Shown: positions 34,490 to 43,795, counted from the first letter of the stretch. The stretch: 64,000 nucleotides of DNA from Virgibacillus sp. MSJ-26 (GCF_018918075.1 NZ_JAHLPW010000012.1:62001-126000), one strand, 5' to 3'. The notes: generated by a model not told the origin, from the letters alone. A program made the numbers and translations.

Positions 34490-35592
34490 TATTCACTCAC
34501 CTGCCTTTTAATCCTTTCTATAATATAATCTTGTTCTTCAAGTAATAGGCCAGGATATAATGGCAGGGCAAACAGTTTTTCAGAAAGCGACTCTGCGATA
34601 GGAAAGTCTCCTAGTTTGTACCCTAAATGCTCATAAGCCTTTTGAAGATGAAGACAGCGTGGATAATATACCCCAGTACTAATATTTTGCTTTGTAAGAG
34701 CATTCCTGAACTCATCTCTTTGATCTGATTCAACACAATATAGATGATATACATGGGTTGAGTCTAAGTCGCGATACGGTCGCCTTATAAAGGGGATTTC
34801 CCTTAAAGCATCATCGTACCGGGATGCCAAGTGTCGTCTATGGTCATTCCACTGATCAATATAGTTAAGACAAGTCGCAATCACAGCAGCATGAATTTCA
34901 TCAAGACGACTATTATAACCAATTTCATTGTGATGATATTTTTTATAACTACCATGTGCCCGTAAGGATCGAATTCTTTTCGCTAGTTTGGGGTCTGATG
35001 TTGTAATCATTCCGCCGTCACCAATAGTCGGCAAATTCTTCGTTGGGAAAAAGGAAAAGCACGCTGCATCCCCTAGGGCTCCTGCTTGATTTCCTTTATA
35101 CGTCGCTCCAAAAGCCTGACAAGCATCTTCAATAACATAAAGATGATGCTTTTTTGCGATTTGATTTATTTCACCCATTGCTGCGGGTTGCCCAAATAAA
35201 TGCACAGGTAAGATGGCTTTAGTAACATCGGTTATTTTATCTTCTATTTTACTTGGGTCTATATTAAATGTTCGTTGATCCACATCAGCAAATACAGGTG
35301 TGGCGCCCACTCTTGTAATAGCTTCCGCTGTAGCAAAGAAAGTGAATGGGGTAGTGATGACTTCATCTCCCTTTCCAATTCCATAGGCATTAAGTGTTAA
35401 AATAAGCGCATCTGTGCCATTGCCTACACCAATTGCTTCCGCTGTTCCAAGTCGCTTGGCAATAGTACGTTCCAAGTCACTCACTCGAGACCCTAATATA
35501 TACTGACCACTCTTTAATACGTCTTTCAATTCCTTTAGTAATTCATCTTGAATTGTGTCTAATTGACTTTTTGGATCACTAATTGGAATCAT
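34489..35592 (-). CDS. DegT/DnrJ/EryC1-family nucleotide-sugar aminotransferase (WbpE-like)
   Basis: A 367-residue PLP enzyme. GVGNGTDALILTLNAYGIGKGDEVITTPFTFFATAEAI is the typical N-terminal part; DACQAFGATYKG holds the PLP-binding Asp, and FFPTKNLPTIGDGGM the Schiff-base Lys (about 184). It transfers an amino group, usually from glutamate, to a keto-sugar nucleotide. First gene of the aminotransferase-oxidoreductase-acyltransferase operon. ATG at 35592 sits eight bases behind AAGGATGA. Confidence 0.85.
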   Translation of the reverse strand: MIPISDPKSQLDTIQDELLKELKDVLKSGQYILGSRVSDLERTIAKRLGTAEAIGVGNGTDALILTLNAYGIGKGDEVITTPFTFFATAEAITRVGATPVFADVDQRTFNIDPSKIEDKITDVTKAILPVHLFGQPAAMGEINQIAKKHHLYVIEDACQAFGATYKGNQAGALGDAACFSFFPTKNLPTIGDGGMITTSDPKLAKRIRSLRAHGSYKKYHHNEIGYNSRLDEIHAAVIATCLNYIDQWNDHRRHLASRYDDALREIPFIRRPYRDLDSTHVYHLYCVESDQRDEFRNALTKQNISTGVYYPRCLHLQKAYEHLGYKLGDFPIAESLSEKLFALPLYPGLLLEEQDYIIERIKRQVSE

Positions 35593-35856
35593 CAATCATC
35601 ATCCTTTTTTAAAAGTCTTCTCATAGCAAACTATTCAAGAACTGAAAACAACTTAACGGCACTTCCATTAAATTGACACGAAATCTATTACAAAAGGCAA
35701 AAAGGTAATTCAGGTTTTTATTAATAGAGTGAATTTCATAAATGAATATCTGTCTAAATACCCATCATATGATAGCCTTTTTTAGCTTAAAGCACTGACT
35801 TACTCTTTTATCCTTGCATATACCATTAGTAAGTTATATAGAAAGGAAAATGATAT

Positions 35857-37638
35857 ATGATAGATGAAGATTTAACTATTTCATTCATAAGTCAGGACAG
35901 TTCCCTTGAAACTAAGTTTTCACACTTTTTATCAACAAAGGCCTATCAAATAAATGGTAGTGAGAAAGCCAAACCGGACAAAAACAGTCTAATAATCATC
36001 TTCTTAAACGATCAACAAACATCGGTAGATTCCAGATCGTATCTAAACCGAGTTCATGAGCAGTTCATAAAAAAGAGTAATTCCTCCTACCCAACTTTCA
36101 TCATTAATATGCAATCAAACTCTATTAGCGATATGTTGAAGCGAGATACGTTTAATAGGATTAAACAAGATGGTACGTCTCTTGTCGAGATTCAAGTCGA
36201 TAAAAAGTTCTTTCATCCATTTTCCTCCCCTTCCCAAGATAAACAGTTAAATAATAAACTAGAATTACTTTGGGACAAAATTCAACATTATCTTACTTCA
36301 CCATTAAAATTTGGGTATTTAATCGATAAGAGGTTTAAATATATTAAGTCCACTGCAAAAATAGGAGTTGTCGGTCTCGGCTATGTGGGATTGCCTGTAG
36401 CGATGGGCTTTGCACAAAAGTTTGACGTCATTGGTTTTGACGTTAATAAAGAAAAGATCAATGATTTAAAAAATAATGTCGATCAGCAAGGACAATTTTC
36501 AGAATCAGACCTTGAAAAAAGCTCTATTGATTTTGTCACTGATCAAAAACGGTTAAAAGAATGTAATTATATTGTTGTGACGGTTCCAACTCCAATTACT
36601 AAAACAAAGATGCCTGATTTAACTTATCTTAAAAAAGCTGCTGCAACAATCGGCAAAAATCTCACACCTCAAACAACGGTTATATTTGAGTCAACCGTTT
36701 ATCCAGGGACGACGGAAGAAGTCTGTGTTCCTATTTTGGAAACACAGTCACAACTCGCTTCAGGAATTGACTTTTTTGTCGGCTATTCCCCTGAAAGAAT
36801 TAATCCTGGTGATAAAGAGCGCATGTTTATTAATAATCCTAAAATCATCGCTGGTCAAAATAATATTGCCTTAGAAAAAATTCACAATATCTATAGTCAA
36901 GTGATTGACGCTAAACTTCATAAAGCGCCATCAATTAAGGTTGCAGAGGCTTCAAAAATAGTAGAAAACACACAGCGGGATGTCAATATTGCACTCATGA
37001 ACGAACTCTCGCTTATTTTTGAGGCAATGGATATTGATACGTATGAAGTTTTAGAAGCAGCAAAAACAAAATGGAACTTCATCCCTATGTCACCGGGATT
37101 AGTTGGTGGACATTGTATCGGGGTGGATCCTTACTATTTAATTTACCAGTCGAAGAAAAAAGGATATGATCCAAACTTTCTAGCTACGGCAAGAGCAATC
37201 AATGAATATATACCAGAACACGTCGTCCAGTCGTTGTTAAAATTGGTGATGACTCATAAACTAAACATCAATCAGCTGCAAGTAAGTGTACTCGGCATTA
37301 CATTTAAAGAAAACATCCCCGATTTGCGTAACTCAAAAGCATTGACAATAGTGCAAAAACTAAGGCAACTCGGCATATCCACACAAGTATGCGACCCGCA
37401 CGTTCAACTTGATGAGTTATCCTCACATGAAGACCTCCTATTATTCAAGAGACTCCATGAATTGGATAAAGTAGATATCATCATTCTGGCAGTCCCTCAT
37501 GAAGCCTACAATCTTGATAAAGTTAGCCAACTTAAAAACCTATTAAAAGACCACGGTCAACAAAAAGTTATCATGGATTTAAAGGGAGCACTTGAAAAGG
37601 ACACAAACGATGAAAATATTACTTTATGGAGGCTTTAG
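35857..37638 (+). CDS. UDP-N-acetylglucosamine 6-dehydrogenase-like protein with N-terminal extension
   Basis: A 593-residue protein. Residues about 165-593 are a complete nucleotide-sugar dehydrogenase: NAD-binding GVVGLGYVGLPVAMGFA, TVPTPITKTKMPDL, ESTVYPGTTEEV, EASKIVENTQRDVNIALMNEL and the catalytic Cys420 in GGHCIGVDPYYL, closest in pattern to WbpA/WecC-type UDP-GlcNAc or UDP-ManNAc dehydrogenases. The first about 160 residues (DLTISFISQDSSLETKF...) are not part of the usual 430-residue enzyme and I do not recognise them. It is divergent from the three sugar-modifying genes and would supply their UDP-uronate substrate. Ribosome site GAAAGGAAAA. Confidence 0.85.
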   Translation: MIDEDLTISFISQDSSLETKFSHFLSTKAYQINGSEKAKPDKNSLIIIFLNDQQTSVDSRSYLNRVHEQFIKKSNSSYPTFIINMQSNSISDMLKRDTFNRIKQDGTSLVEIQVDKKFFHPFSSPSQDKQLNNKLELLWDKIQHYLTSPLKFGYLIDKRFKYIKSTAKIGVVGLGYVGLPVAMGFAQKFDVIGFDVNKEKINDLKNNVDQQGQFSESDLEKSSIDFVTDQKRLKECNYIVVTVPTPITKTKMPDLTYLKKAAATIGKNLTPQTTVIFESTVYPGTTEEVCVPILETQSQLASGIDFFVGYSPERINPGDKERMFINNPKIIAGQNNIALEKIHNIYSQVIDAKLHKAPSIKVAEASKIVENTQRDVNIALMNELSLIFEAMDIDTYEVLEAAKTKWNFIPMSPGLVGGHCIGVDPYYLIYQSKKKGYDPNFLATARAINEYIPEHVVQSLLKLVMTHKLNINQLQVSVLGITFKENIPDLRNSKALTIVQKLRQLGISTQVCDPHVQLDELSSHEDLLLFKRLHELDKVDIIILAVPHEAYNLDKVSQLKNLLKDHGQQKVIMDLKGALEKDTNDENITLWRL

Positions 37639-37669
37639 AAGAGGGTGGGACAAAGCGAACGATTATCTT

Positions 37670-37930
37670 AGCGAAGGAAAAACATGGAGACTCCTTAAAA
37701 AAGAAAAACACTTTTTCTGCGTGCGATGTGTTGCTGTCGAAGTATTACTTGTCCAGCAGGAGATAAAGCCTAGGTGAGACCCCGCAGAGCGTAAATATGA
37801 GGGCCGACTAAAACCGTCCTTTGCGGACAACGTCGGCATACCCCTTGCCGGGGCAAGGAGGCTCAGCAGCAAAGAAGAATGAACTGCAATTCTTCGTCCC
37901 TGCGGAAAGCGGAATATTTTTCCGTAGCGA
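37670..37930 (-). repeat. fold-back intergenic repeat, copy 2 (inverted relative to copy 1)
   Basis: About 260 bases. The ends GGAAAAACAT (37676-37685) and ATATTTTTCC (37914-37923) are inverted repeats (9 of 10). Read on the minus strand it shares CGCTTTCCG, CTCTGCGGGGTCTCACCTAGG, GCTGGACAAG, CTTCGACAGC and GGAGTCT with copy 1. It begins about 30 bases after the dehydrogenase stop. Confidence 0.75.
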
Positions 37931-38063
37931 TGTTATAATATCATGTAAAGTAACCGAACGATAATTAACAATATCAACCAAGTTGTTCCAGTTTTATATT
38001 ATAAACTAATAGCTAAACCTTTTTCTTAGAAAGTTTATTTTAAAAGAAAGGAGGTTGAAAAAA

Positions 38064-39053
38064 ATGGAAAGAAGATTGAAAGTCCTCGTATTAATAAAAC
38101 CATTTTGGGTTTATCCGACACACAAACCAAAGGGAGATATGATTAGGGCATTAGAAACTTACGCTGATGTTTATTATTGGGATAAAAATGGTCATATAAA
38201 GGATATTCTCAAGAAACTTAATTTTAAGCCTGACTTTATATTTCATTACGATATCGCTTGGAATTATGGATTAGCTCCGAAAATAGAAGGACTTGATCAA
38301 GTTGATATTTTAACAGGATGTTATGTCATTGATTTACACTGGAATCCTAAGCGACGAATCCATTATTTTGATCATAATAAGATTGATCTCATTTTTTCTG
38401 CCACAAAGCATCCATTTTTACAAGTGTTTCCGGAATATAAAAAGAAACTTCGATGGTTGCCTTGGTCAATTAATCCTAGAGTTATGACTGATTGGGGACT
38501 CAAGAAAAGTATCGATTCACTGCTGATGGGGTTAACCCATGTCGCGAAAGAGAGTCGTGGAAGATTTTCATTACCAAGGAAAATTCCTCCCAAAGGGCGC
38601 TACGCATTTAGAGATGCAGTCTTTGAAGAAATGAAAAGTGACCCTGGCTTCGTCTTTCACCCTCATCCCGGTCACTATGTTTCAAAATCTAAACAATTAA
38701 TTGCCAATGAAGATTATGCCAAAGTACTAAACCAGGCCAAAATATTCTTTACTTGTGGTGGCCGTGGCCGTACTGGTGGTGTTGCAGTGCTTAAGTTTTT
38801 TGAGGCTCCCGCGTGTAAAACTTTATTAATCGCCGAACCAAATATGGATATAGAAGACTTAGGTTTTGTAGATGGTCAAAGTTATGTAGCTTGTAACCCA
38901 AATAACATTAAAGAGAAAGTAGACTACTATTTGAATAACCATAAAGAAAGAGAAAAAATAACTCAAAATGGTTTTAATTTAGTTCACAAATTCCACACCA
39001 ATGACTATCGAGCCAAACAACTAATAATGGAAATTAAATCTAGTTTAGTGTAG
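38064..39053 (+). CDS. CgeB-like spore surface glycosyltransferase
   Basis: A 329-residue GT-B-type protein. The C-terminal region (KIFFTCGGRGRTGGVAVLKFFEAPACKTLLIAEPNMDIEDLGFVDGQSYVAC, about 225-285) matches the glycosyl-transferase group 1 domain of CgeB-type spore maturation proteins, with the conserved K-x-F-E-A-P acceptor of the nucleotide sugar. The N-terminal half carries the aromatic-rich partner domain. AAAGGAGG is nine bases before the ATG. It lies between the sugar-nucleotide genes and the collagen-like gene, so it probably decorates a spore surface protein. Confidence 0.75.
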   Translation: MERRLKVLVLIKPFWVYPTHKPKGDMIRALETYADVYYWDKNGHIKDILKKLNFKPDFIFHYDIAWNYGLAPKIEGLDQVDILTGCYVIDLHWNPKRRIHYFDHNKIDLIFSATKHPFLQVFPEYKKKLRWLPWSINPRVMTDWGLKKSIDSLLMGLTHVAKESRGRFSLPRKIPPKGRYAFRDAVFEEMKSDPGFVFHPHPGHYVSKSKQLIANEDYAKVLNQAKIFFTCGGRGRTGGVAVLKFFEAPACKTLLIAEPNMDIEDLGFVDGQSYVACNPNNIKEKVDYYLNNHKEREKITQNGFNLVHKFHTNDYRAKQLIMEIKSSLV

Positions 39054-39128
39054 CAGTTCATAGAACGTGAAAATACTAAGCTACTTCTTTAATTATAAAT
39101 GTGTGTAAGTATTGGATAGTCTGCCTTT

Positions 39129-39155
39129 ACGAGATTTGAAGATTTCCATAGAATA
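39129..39155 (+). promoter_or_regulatory. SigK-like promoter of the collagen-like gene
   Basis: CATAGAATA (39147-39155) fits the SigK -10 CATA-N3-TA, with AC at 39129-39130 sixteen bases upstream as -35. The gene starts 62 bases later. Expression in the late mother cell is expected for an exosporium protein. Confidence 0.5.
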
Positions 39156-39216
39156 TAGTGAGTTCAATAAATGATAGATTGTATTGAACTTATTATAGTA
39201 AAAGGAGGATAAATTC

Positions 39217-39828
39217 TTGGCCATAAATAACTTATTAACCAATGGTGGTTTTGAAACGGGGACATTTGAAGGTTGGACTCAAACAAATGCAGGACTAACA
39301 GCATACAATCCACACTCTGGAAGATATGCAGCATACTTGGCGTCCGGAGCAACTCCATCTTCACTGGTTCAAACAGCTCCCATTACCTCAGGACAAAGCT
39401 TACAATTAATTATCTCTTTAGGAAAATACGGTTTCTTCACAAGTCCAGATTTACTCATTCGAGTGACATTTTTAGATGACAATAATGCAGCAGTTGGAGA
39501 TGGTCTAGCTGTTCAAATCCCAAGTTCTAGCTTGCCAAATGTTATGTCAAATTCGTGGAAAGAAGTTTATCAAACAACTGTTACCGCTCCAGCAACCGCA
39601 ACGCAAGCTAGAGTGGAAATCAGTAAACAAGTAAGTAGCCTTTTCAGTGGCAGCGTGTTGGTTGATGATGTCGCTTTATTATCGGCTAGCGGTGGTGGCA
39701 CTGGCATTCCAGGACCTACTGGACCTACTGGACCCACAGGGCCTACCGGGCCTACCGGGCCGACTGGACCTACCGGACCCACTGCTCCAACTGGGCCTAC
39801 CGGAACGATAGGGACTTTTAACTTCTAG
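39217..39828 (+). CDS. collagen-like spore surface protein with NTTRR-type N-terminal domain
   Basis: A 203-residue protein. Residues 1-155 form a beta-sandwich, carbohydrate-binding-like head ([17 protein letters not shown]..., then VLVDDVALL) of the kind found N-terminal to tandem repeats in Firmicutes. Residues about 165-198 are about a dozen G-x-y triplets, mostly GPT, ending in GTIGTFNF. BclA-type proteins carry such collagen stalks on exosporia and are O-glycosylated on the GPT threonines. TTG start behind AAAAGGAGGA. Glycosyltransferases flank it on both sides. Confidence 0.82.
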   Translation: MAINNLLTNGGFETGTFEGWTQTNAGLTAYNPHSGRYAAYLASGATPSSLVQTAPITSGQSLQLIISLGKYGFFTSPDLLIRVTFLDDNNAAVGDGLAVQIPSSSLPNVMSNSWKEVYQTTVTAPATATQARVEISKQVSSLFSGSVLVDDVALLSASGGGTGIPGPTGPTGPTGPTGPTGPTGPTGPTAPTGPTGTIGTFNF

Positions 39829-39983
39829 TTGTAAAGCCCACCACAAAAACTCCATGAATAGCAAGAAATCTAACTATCTCGTTTAAACTTCTTTTGTTAT
39901 AGTTAAAACTTCTCTCCTTCTTTCACACCTCAATAAATATCTCCTAACGTTACTATTGAGGTGATATTTCGTATCGGCCTCCT

Positions 39984-40018
39984 AGAAGATACTCACGCCC
40001 AGAGTATCTTCTTTTTTT
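39984..40018 (+). terminator. intrinsic terminator
   Basis: AGAAGATACTC pairs exactly with GAGTATCTTCT and is followed by seven T. It ends the collagen-like gene. A second hairpin, CACCTCAATA with TATTGAGGTG, lies just before it at about 39926-39963. Nothing else is visible in 39829-40131 apart from the SigK-like -10 below. Confidence 0.85.
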
Positions 40019-40083
40019 CCTATTAAATAACTTTAGTAACAAAAATAGGTCTTCATACAAGCATTAAAATAAGAGATTAATAA

Positions 40084-40092
40084 CATATTATA
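40084..40092 (+). promoter_or_regulatory. SigK-like -10 element
   Basis: CATATTATA matches CATA-N3-TA and lies 40 bases before the GT2 gene, but no AC stands at the expected -35 distance, so the call is weak. Confidence 0.3.
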
Positions 40093-40131
40093 AAAGTGTG
40101 ATTTCATCCACGACTATTTAGGAGTGAAACA

Positions 40132-41223
40132 ATGGTCACTATTAGCTTATGTATGATCGTCAAAAATGAGGAGGAAGTTCTTGAGCGATGTCTCAGATCC
40201 GTTAAAGATTTGGTAGATGAAATAAATATAGTAGACACTGGCTCAACTGATAATACAGTTGACATTGCTAAGAAATTGACAGACCGAGTTTATCATTTTA
40301 AATGGACTGGAAAATTTAAAGATGCAAGAAACGAATCTTTTAAAAAGGCAACAAAAGATTACATTTTATATTTAGATGCAGATGATGTTTTATTAAAGGA
40401 AGACAGAAAAAAATTTAAGAAACTAAAAAAAACTTTGGATCCCTCCATTGATTCTGTTTCCATGTATTATAATGCCGGCCTAGATGAATACGGGAATATA
40501 ACTTTGAGGTATCGACGAAATCGCCTCGTGAAAAGATCGCGCAATTTTAAATGGAAAGGAGATTGCCATAACTATCTCGAAGTGTCCGGCAATATTGTTA
40601 ACTCAAATATTGCCGTTACACATAAAAAAACGAGTCATTCCGTCGGCAGAAATCTTAATATTTATCAAAGTAAACTAGAGAATAAGGAAGAATTCACACC
40701 ACGGGATTATTTTTATTACGGAAATGAATTACGTGAAAATGGTCATTACGAAGAAGCTATTAAACAATACACAAAACATGTTAGCTTAAATGAAGGATGG
40801 ATTGAAGATAAAGTATACTCATGTATTTACCGGGCTGATTGTTATCGGTTTCTAGGTAAATCAGAAGAGGAATTAGAATCACTATATAGCTCTCTTCTTT
40901 TTTCAAAGACGCCACGCCCCGAAACGTGTAGTCGGCTTGGTTATCACTTTCAACAAAAAAGAGAGTTCGAATCAGCGGTGTTCTGGTATAAATTAGCAAC
41001 GACTATTAAAGAAGACCCAAATAAATGGAGCTTCACCTATCCGGCTTACTCCACCTGGTATCCGCATCTTCAGCTTTGTGTTTGCTATTATAATTTACAG
41101 GATTTTGAAAATGCCTATAAGCATAATGAACTTGCACGAGAACATCGTCCAGGAGATGAGCAGATTTTATTTAACAAGGAGCTACTAGAAAAAAGACAAC
41201 ATTTAGTGTCAGGAAACAAATAA
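40132..41223 (+). CDS. family 2 glycosyltransferase with TPR tail
   Basis: A 363-residue protein. Residues 1-110 are the GT2 catalytic core: ISLCMIVKNEEEVLERCLRSV, EINIVDTGSTDNTVDIAK and YILYLDADDVLL with the DxD metal motif. The C-terminal half contains TPR-like helices (NELRENGHYEEAIKQYTKHV, LGYHFQQKREFESAVFWYKLA), as in several protein-glycosylating GT2 enzymes. Located directly after the collagen-like gene, it likely adds sugars to that protein. TTAGGAGTG precedes the ATG. Confidence 0.82.
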   Translation: MVTISLCMIVKNEEEVLERCLRSVKDLVDEINIVDTGSTDNTVDIAKKLTDRVYHFKWTGKFKDARNESFKKATKDYILYLDADDVLLKEDRKKFKKLKKTLDPSIDSVSMYYNAGLDEYGNITLRYRRNRLVKRSRNFKWKGDCHNYLEVSGNIVNSNIAVTHKKTSHSVGRNLNIYQSKLENKEEFTPRDYFYYGNELRENGHYEEAIKQYTKHVSLNEGWIEDKVYSCIYRADCYRFLGKSEEELESLYSSLLFSKTPRPETCSRLGYHFQQKREFESAVFWYKLATTIKEDPNKWSFTYPAYSTWYPHLQLCVCYYNLQDFENAYKHNELAREHRPGDEQILFNKELLEKRQHLVSGNK

Positions 41224-41250
41224 CCACTCGCATATAAGTACGAGTGGCTC

Positions 41251-41439
41251 CTACTCCCATTTCTTTTCACTCTGAGACGTATTCTGTGTTTTATCTTTCT
41301 TACGTTCCTGTTTCATATTCACTTTCAGATCCTCTAGAGGTATATCGTCAGTGAAACGCTCTTCTTCTTGGTTTTTTATCGGTTCTTTTCTTTCTTGGCG
41401 AAAGTTTTCTTCACGATTTTGTTGGTTGTTATTGGTCAT
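41251..41439 (-). CDS. small Gln/Glu/Lys-rich hydrophilic protein
   Basis: A 62-residue, very polar protein (NNNQQNREENFRQERKE...), almost without aromatic or long hydrophobic residues, so probably disordered. GAGGTGAG ahead of the ATG supports real translation. Composition recalls small spore proteins, but no family is recognised. A hairpin CCACTCG/CGAGTGG lies between it and the GT2 gene. Confidence 0.5.
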   Translation of the reverse strand: MTNNNQQNREENFRQERKEPIKNQEEERFTDDIPLEDLKVNMKQERKKDKTQNTSQSEKKWE

Positions 41440-41554
41440 TTATCTCACCTCGTTTATATAATACTGTTTCCCTGTTTCTTAAGACGAATAAACATGGAAA
41501 GTGTATAGAGCCATTTAAAGTGGTAAACTTATTGTAAGAATGGAGGATACCGAG

Positions 41555-41890
41555 ATGAGAGAATTTAAACAACTAACGACAATTGATGAAGTCGACTCAT
41601 TTATAGATCAGCACCAACTCTCCTTTATCTATATTTCACGTCCTGACTGTAGTGTTTGCCACGGGTTACTTCCACAAGTTCAATCATTAATGAATAAGTA
41701 TCCGGAGATTCAACTCGGCCATGTAAATGCTGATGAAGTTAAAGCCGTCGCCGGCCGATTCTCTATCTTTACCGTACCAGTGCTACTTTTATTCGTGGAA
41801 GGCAAAGAGTATATTCGCGAAGCACGGATTGTCCATATGGATCAGTTTGATGAAAAGGTTAATAAAATATATGAAAATGTCGTTAGGTGA
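41555..41890 (+). CDS. thioredoxin-like protein with CSVC motif
   Basis: A 111-residue thioredoxin-fold protein. The active site is Cys32-Ser-Val-Cys35 (RPDCSVCHGLLP), the cis-proline loop is FTVPVLLLF, and the length is standard. The unusual CxxC dipeptide and lack of a leader point to a YdfQ-like cytoplasmic thiol protein rather than classical TrxA. ATG at 41555 is eight bases after GGAGG; the ATG at 41540 lies before that site. Confidence 0.8.
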   Translation: MREFKQLTTIDEVDSFIDQHQLSFIYISRPDCSVCHGLLPQVQSLMNKYPEIQLGHVNADEVKAVAGRFSIFTVPVLLLFVEGKEYIREARIVHMDQFDEKVNKIYENVVR

Positions 41891-42044
41891 AATCACATTT
41901 TTGAAAATTAAGCCTTGTTATTTTCACGACAAATCTTTTAACACTTTCAGCCAAGAAGTCTCCATCTTCAAGCTTAGCTAAGTGGAGAGTAGTTCACTGC
42001 ACTTCACTTATTTAACGATAAGTACAAATGGTTTTATACAAAAT

Positions 42045-42078
42045 AAAAGACTTCAAAATGATGAAGTCCTTTATTTTA
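42045..42078 (-). terminator. terminator of the ytr-like operon
   Basis: AAAGACTTCA pairs with TGAAGTCCTTT around a short loop, and the minus strand continues TTTTATTTTG. It overlaps the last codons of the small lipoprotein gene. Confidence 0.7.
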
Positions 42079-42478
42079 TCCATTCCCTTAACGTATCCGT
42101 ATTTTCTGGGGACACAAAATACGCTGTGCCTTCATGCCCTATATAACTAAAAGAACTTTTTTCTCCCTTTTCTCCTAATATTAGATGTAAAAGATGTTCA
42201 CCATCATTATATTGAATTAGAATATCAAAGTCTGGTTCATTTCTATTGGCTATCTTTTTTCCTTCTGCTTGAGTAAGCATTGACTGAAACTTTGCTATCT
42301 TGTCCTTTTCAGTTAGGGTAGCAAAGAATTGTTCATTCATACCACCACAACCATTTGATTTCGCAATAGAAACCTTTTCTATATCTCCCAATAGGTGCAT
42401 CTCCTCAAGGTTTGATTGACAGCCTATCAACAGAGTAGTCCAACACACCAACAAAATACTTAAAGTTAGCTTTTTCAA
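42071..42478 (-). CDS. small lipoprotein of unknown function
   Basis: A 135-residue lipoprotein: signal MKKLTLSILLVCWTTLLIGC with the lipobox LIGC. The mature part has a Cys-Gly-Gly (SNGCGGMNEQFFATL) and a beta-rich C-terminal half. No family is recognised. It follows the exported protein gene by 40 bases and is probably the last gene of the ytr-like operon. Confidence 0.6.
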   Translation of the reverse strand: MKKLTLSILLVCWTTLLIGCQSNLEEMHLLGDIEKVSIAKSNGCGGMNEQFFATLTEKDKIAKFQSMLTQAEGKKIANRNEPDFDILIQYNDGEHLLHLILGEKGEKSSFSYIGHEGTAYFVSPENTDTLREWIK

Positions 42479-42518
42479 ATCATGATTCCCCCATTCTGAT
42501 AACGGTCAAGACTTCCAT

Positions 42519-43781
42519 TCAATATTCATTTAATCCTACTGTAAAAGTGATGTCATGAATGGCAAGTTCCCCTTTAACAGCTTTCATCTTATCATCTGCA
42601 CTAATCTCCCCATCGTAAATTTTTTCGGCAGATTTTGGATCATAGATAATTATCGAAGCATCTGATTCATTAGTGATATATCGACCTGCAATTATTAAAT
42701 AACCGTGTTCAATGCCATAATAAGTACTTTCTTCTGTATCTCTTTCTGGTGTTGAGAAAGTTTGCTCAGATGCAATAGTCTGCTCTGAGATATCATAACT
42801 AGACATGTCTAATTCATTATTTTTCAACTTACTGAAATAGAGATTATTTCCTTCCAAATGAAGACTATCGTCATAATCTTCAGGCTGAATCTCTTCTGGT
42901 ATATCAAGTTTTGATTGTTTTTTAGACTCTAAGTTATAAGCAATGAACTCACTATCTTTCATAAAAATCCTTTCTTCACCATTCGGTAATGATTCAGCTT
43001 CTTGAACAGATTTCATAAAAACAATATAATTTTGATCATTTTCTCCCGTTTCAGCTGAAATGACATCAAGACTTTGCCACTCACTTTGTGACTCTGTTAT
43101 ATTCTCTTCATTCTCCAAAATCAGTTCATCGTTAATCAACTCTTGATTTTCAACGTCAATCGCAAATAGATGGTATTCTTCACTATCTATTCCTTTTTCA
43201 TGGTCAAAAGAGGATAAGCTCGCGACGACTTGTAATTCATTTTCCTTAAGTTGAACAAACAAAATGTCACCATAATCAAAGTTACTATTTTTTGTTAACT
43301 TTAGTTCAAACGTCGTACGGTCTTTTGTCTCTTTATCCAATACATCTACCTGAAAAGACGGATTGATTGATTCATAACCTCTGAAATTTATATCAGAATC
43401 AATTTCGACATAAGCAAGTGTCGTATCATCTTGATAAAACGATTTAAGATCATAACCTTTACCTCTCATAAAGTTTCGGTAATCTTTTATAAGTTGCTCA
43501 GCTCCAGGGTTTGCATATAACATTTCTTTTTGAGAGAGATAAGACCGATCACTAAAGTAATCTGATCCTTCTTCTGAAATTGTTAAAAACTTACTTATAT
43601 TATCATTATCACTGTAATCTCCTGACACGACTAAATGATGCCCGAGTTCTTTCTGATCATCTTGAGTTTTGATAACAAATTCTGGTTGGTTGCCTGAAGC
43701 TGGGATTGATGGGATAAAAAAACCTGCCCACACAACAATAGTAAATAAACTTAAACTTATTAATTTATAGTACCGCTTCAT
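42519..43781 (-). CDS. exported protein of unknown function in the ytr-like operon
   Basis: A 420-residue protein with an N-terminal signal or anchor (KLISLSLFTIVVWAGFFIPSIPASG) and a long acidic extracytoplasmic part rich in short beta segments (ILFVQLKENELQVVASL, NNLYFSKLKNNEL, HGYLIIAGRYI), consistent with a beta-propeller-like sensor. ATG at 43781 follows AAAGGAGG; the upstream GTG lies before that site. It sits directly after the ABC permease, suggesting a partner of that transporter. Confidence 0.6.
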   Translation of the reverse strand: MKRYYKLISLSLFTIVVWAGFFIPSIPASGNQPEFVIKTQDDQKELGHHLVVSGDYSDNDNISKFLTISEEGSDYFSDRSYLSQKEMLYANPGAEQLIKDYRNFMRGKGYDLKSFYQDDTTLAYVEIDSDINFRGYESINPSFQVDVLDKETKDRTTFELKLTKNSNFDYGDILFVQLKENELQVVASLSSFDHEKGIDSEEYHLFAIDVENQELINDELILENEENITESQSEWQSLDVISAETGENDQNYIVFMKSVQEAESLPNGEERIFMKDSEFIAYNLESKKQSKLDIPEEIQPEDYDDSLHLEGNNLYFSKLKNNELDMSSYDISEQTIASEQTFSTPERDTEESTYYGIEHGYLIIAGRYITNESDASIIIYDPKSAEKIYDGEISADDKMKAVKGELAIHDITFTVGLNEY

Positions 43782-43795
43782 TGTTTTTCCTCCTT

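Noticed and set aside
37592-37872. Small open frames within fold-back repeat copy 2
   Set aside because: They coincide with the repeat, have no ribosome sites, and are not preserved in the other copies.
39700-39810. Short tandem repeats as a CRISPR array
   Set aside because: The period is 9 bases and in frame with the collagen triplets; there are no spacers and no cas genes.
39570-39864. Reading frames on the minus strand opposite the collagen-like gene rich in GPV or RSG repeats
   Set aside because: They are mirror images of the GPT repeat; the plus frame has the ribosome site, promoter and terminator.
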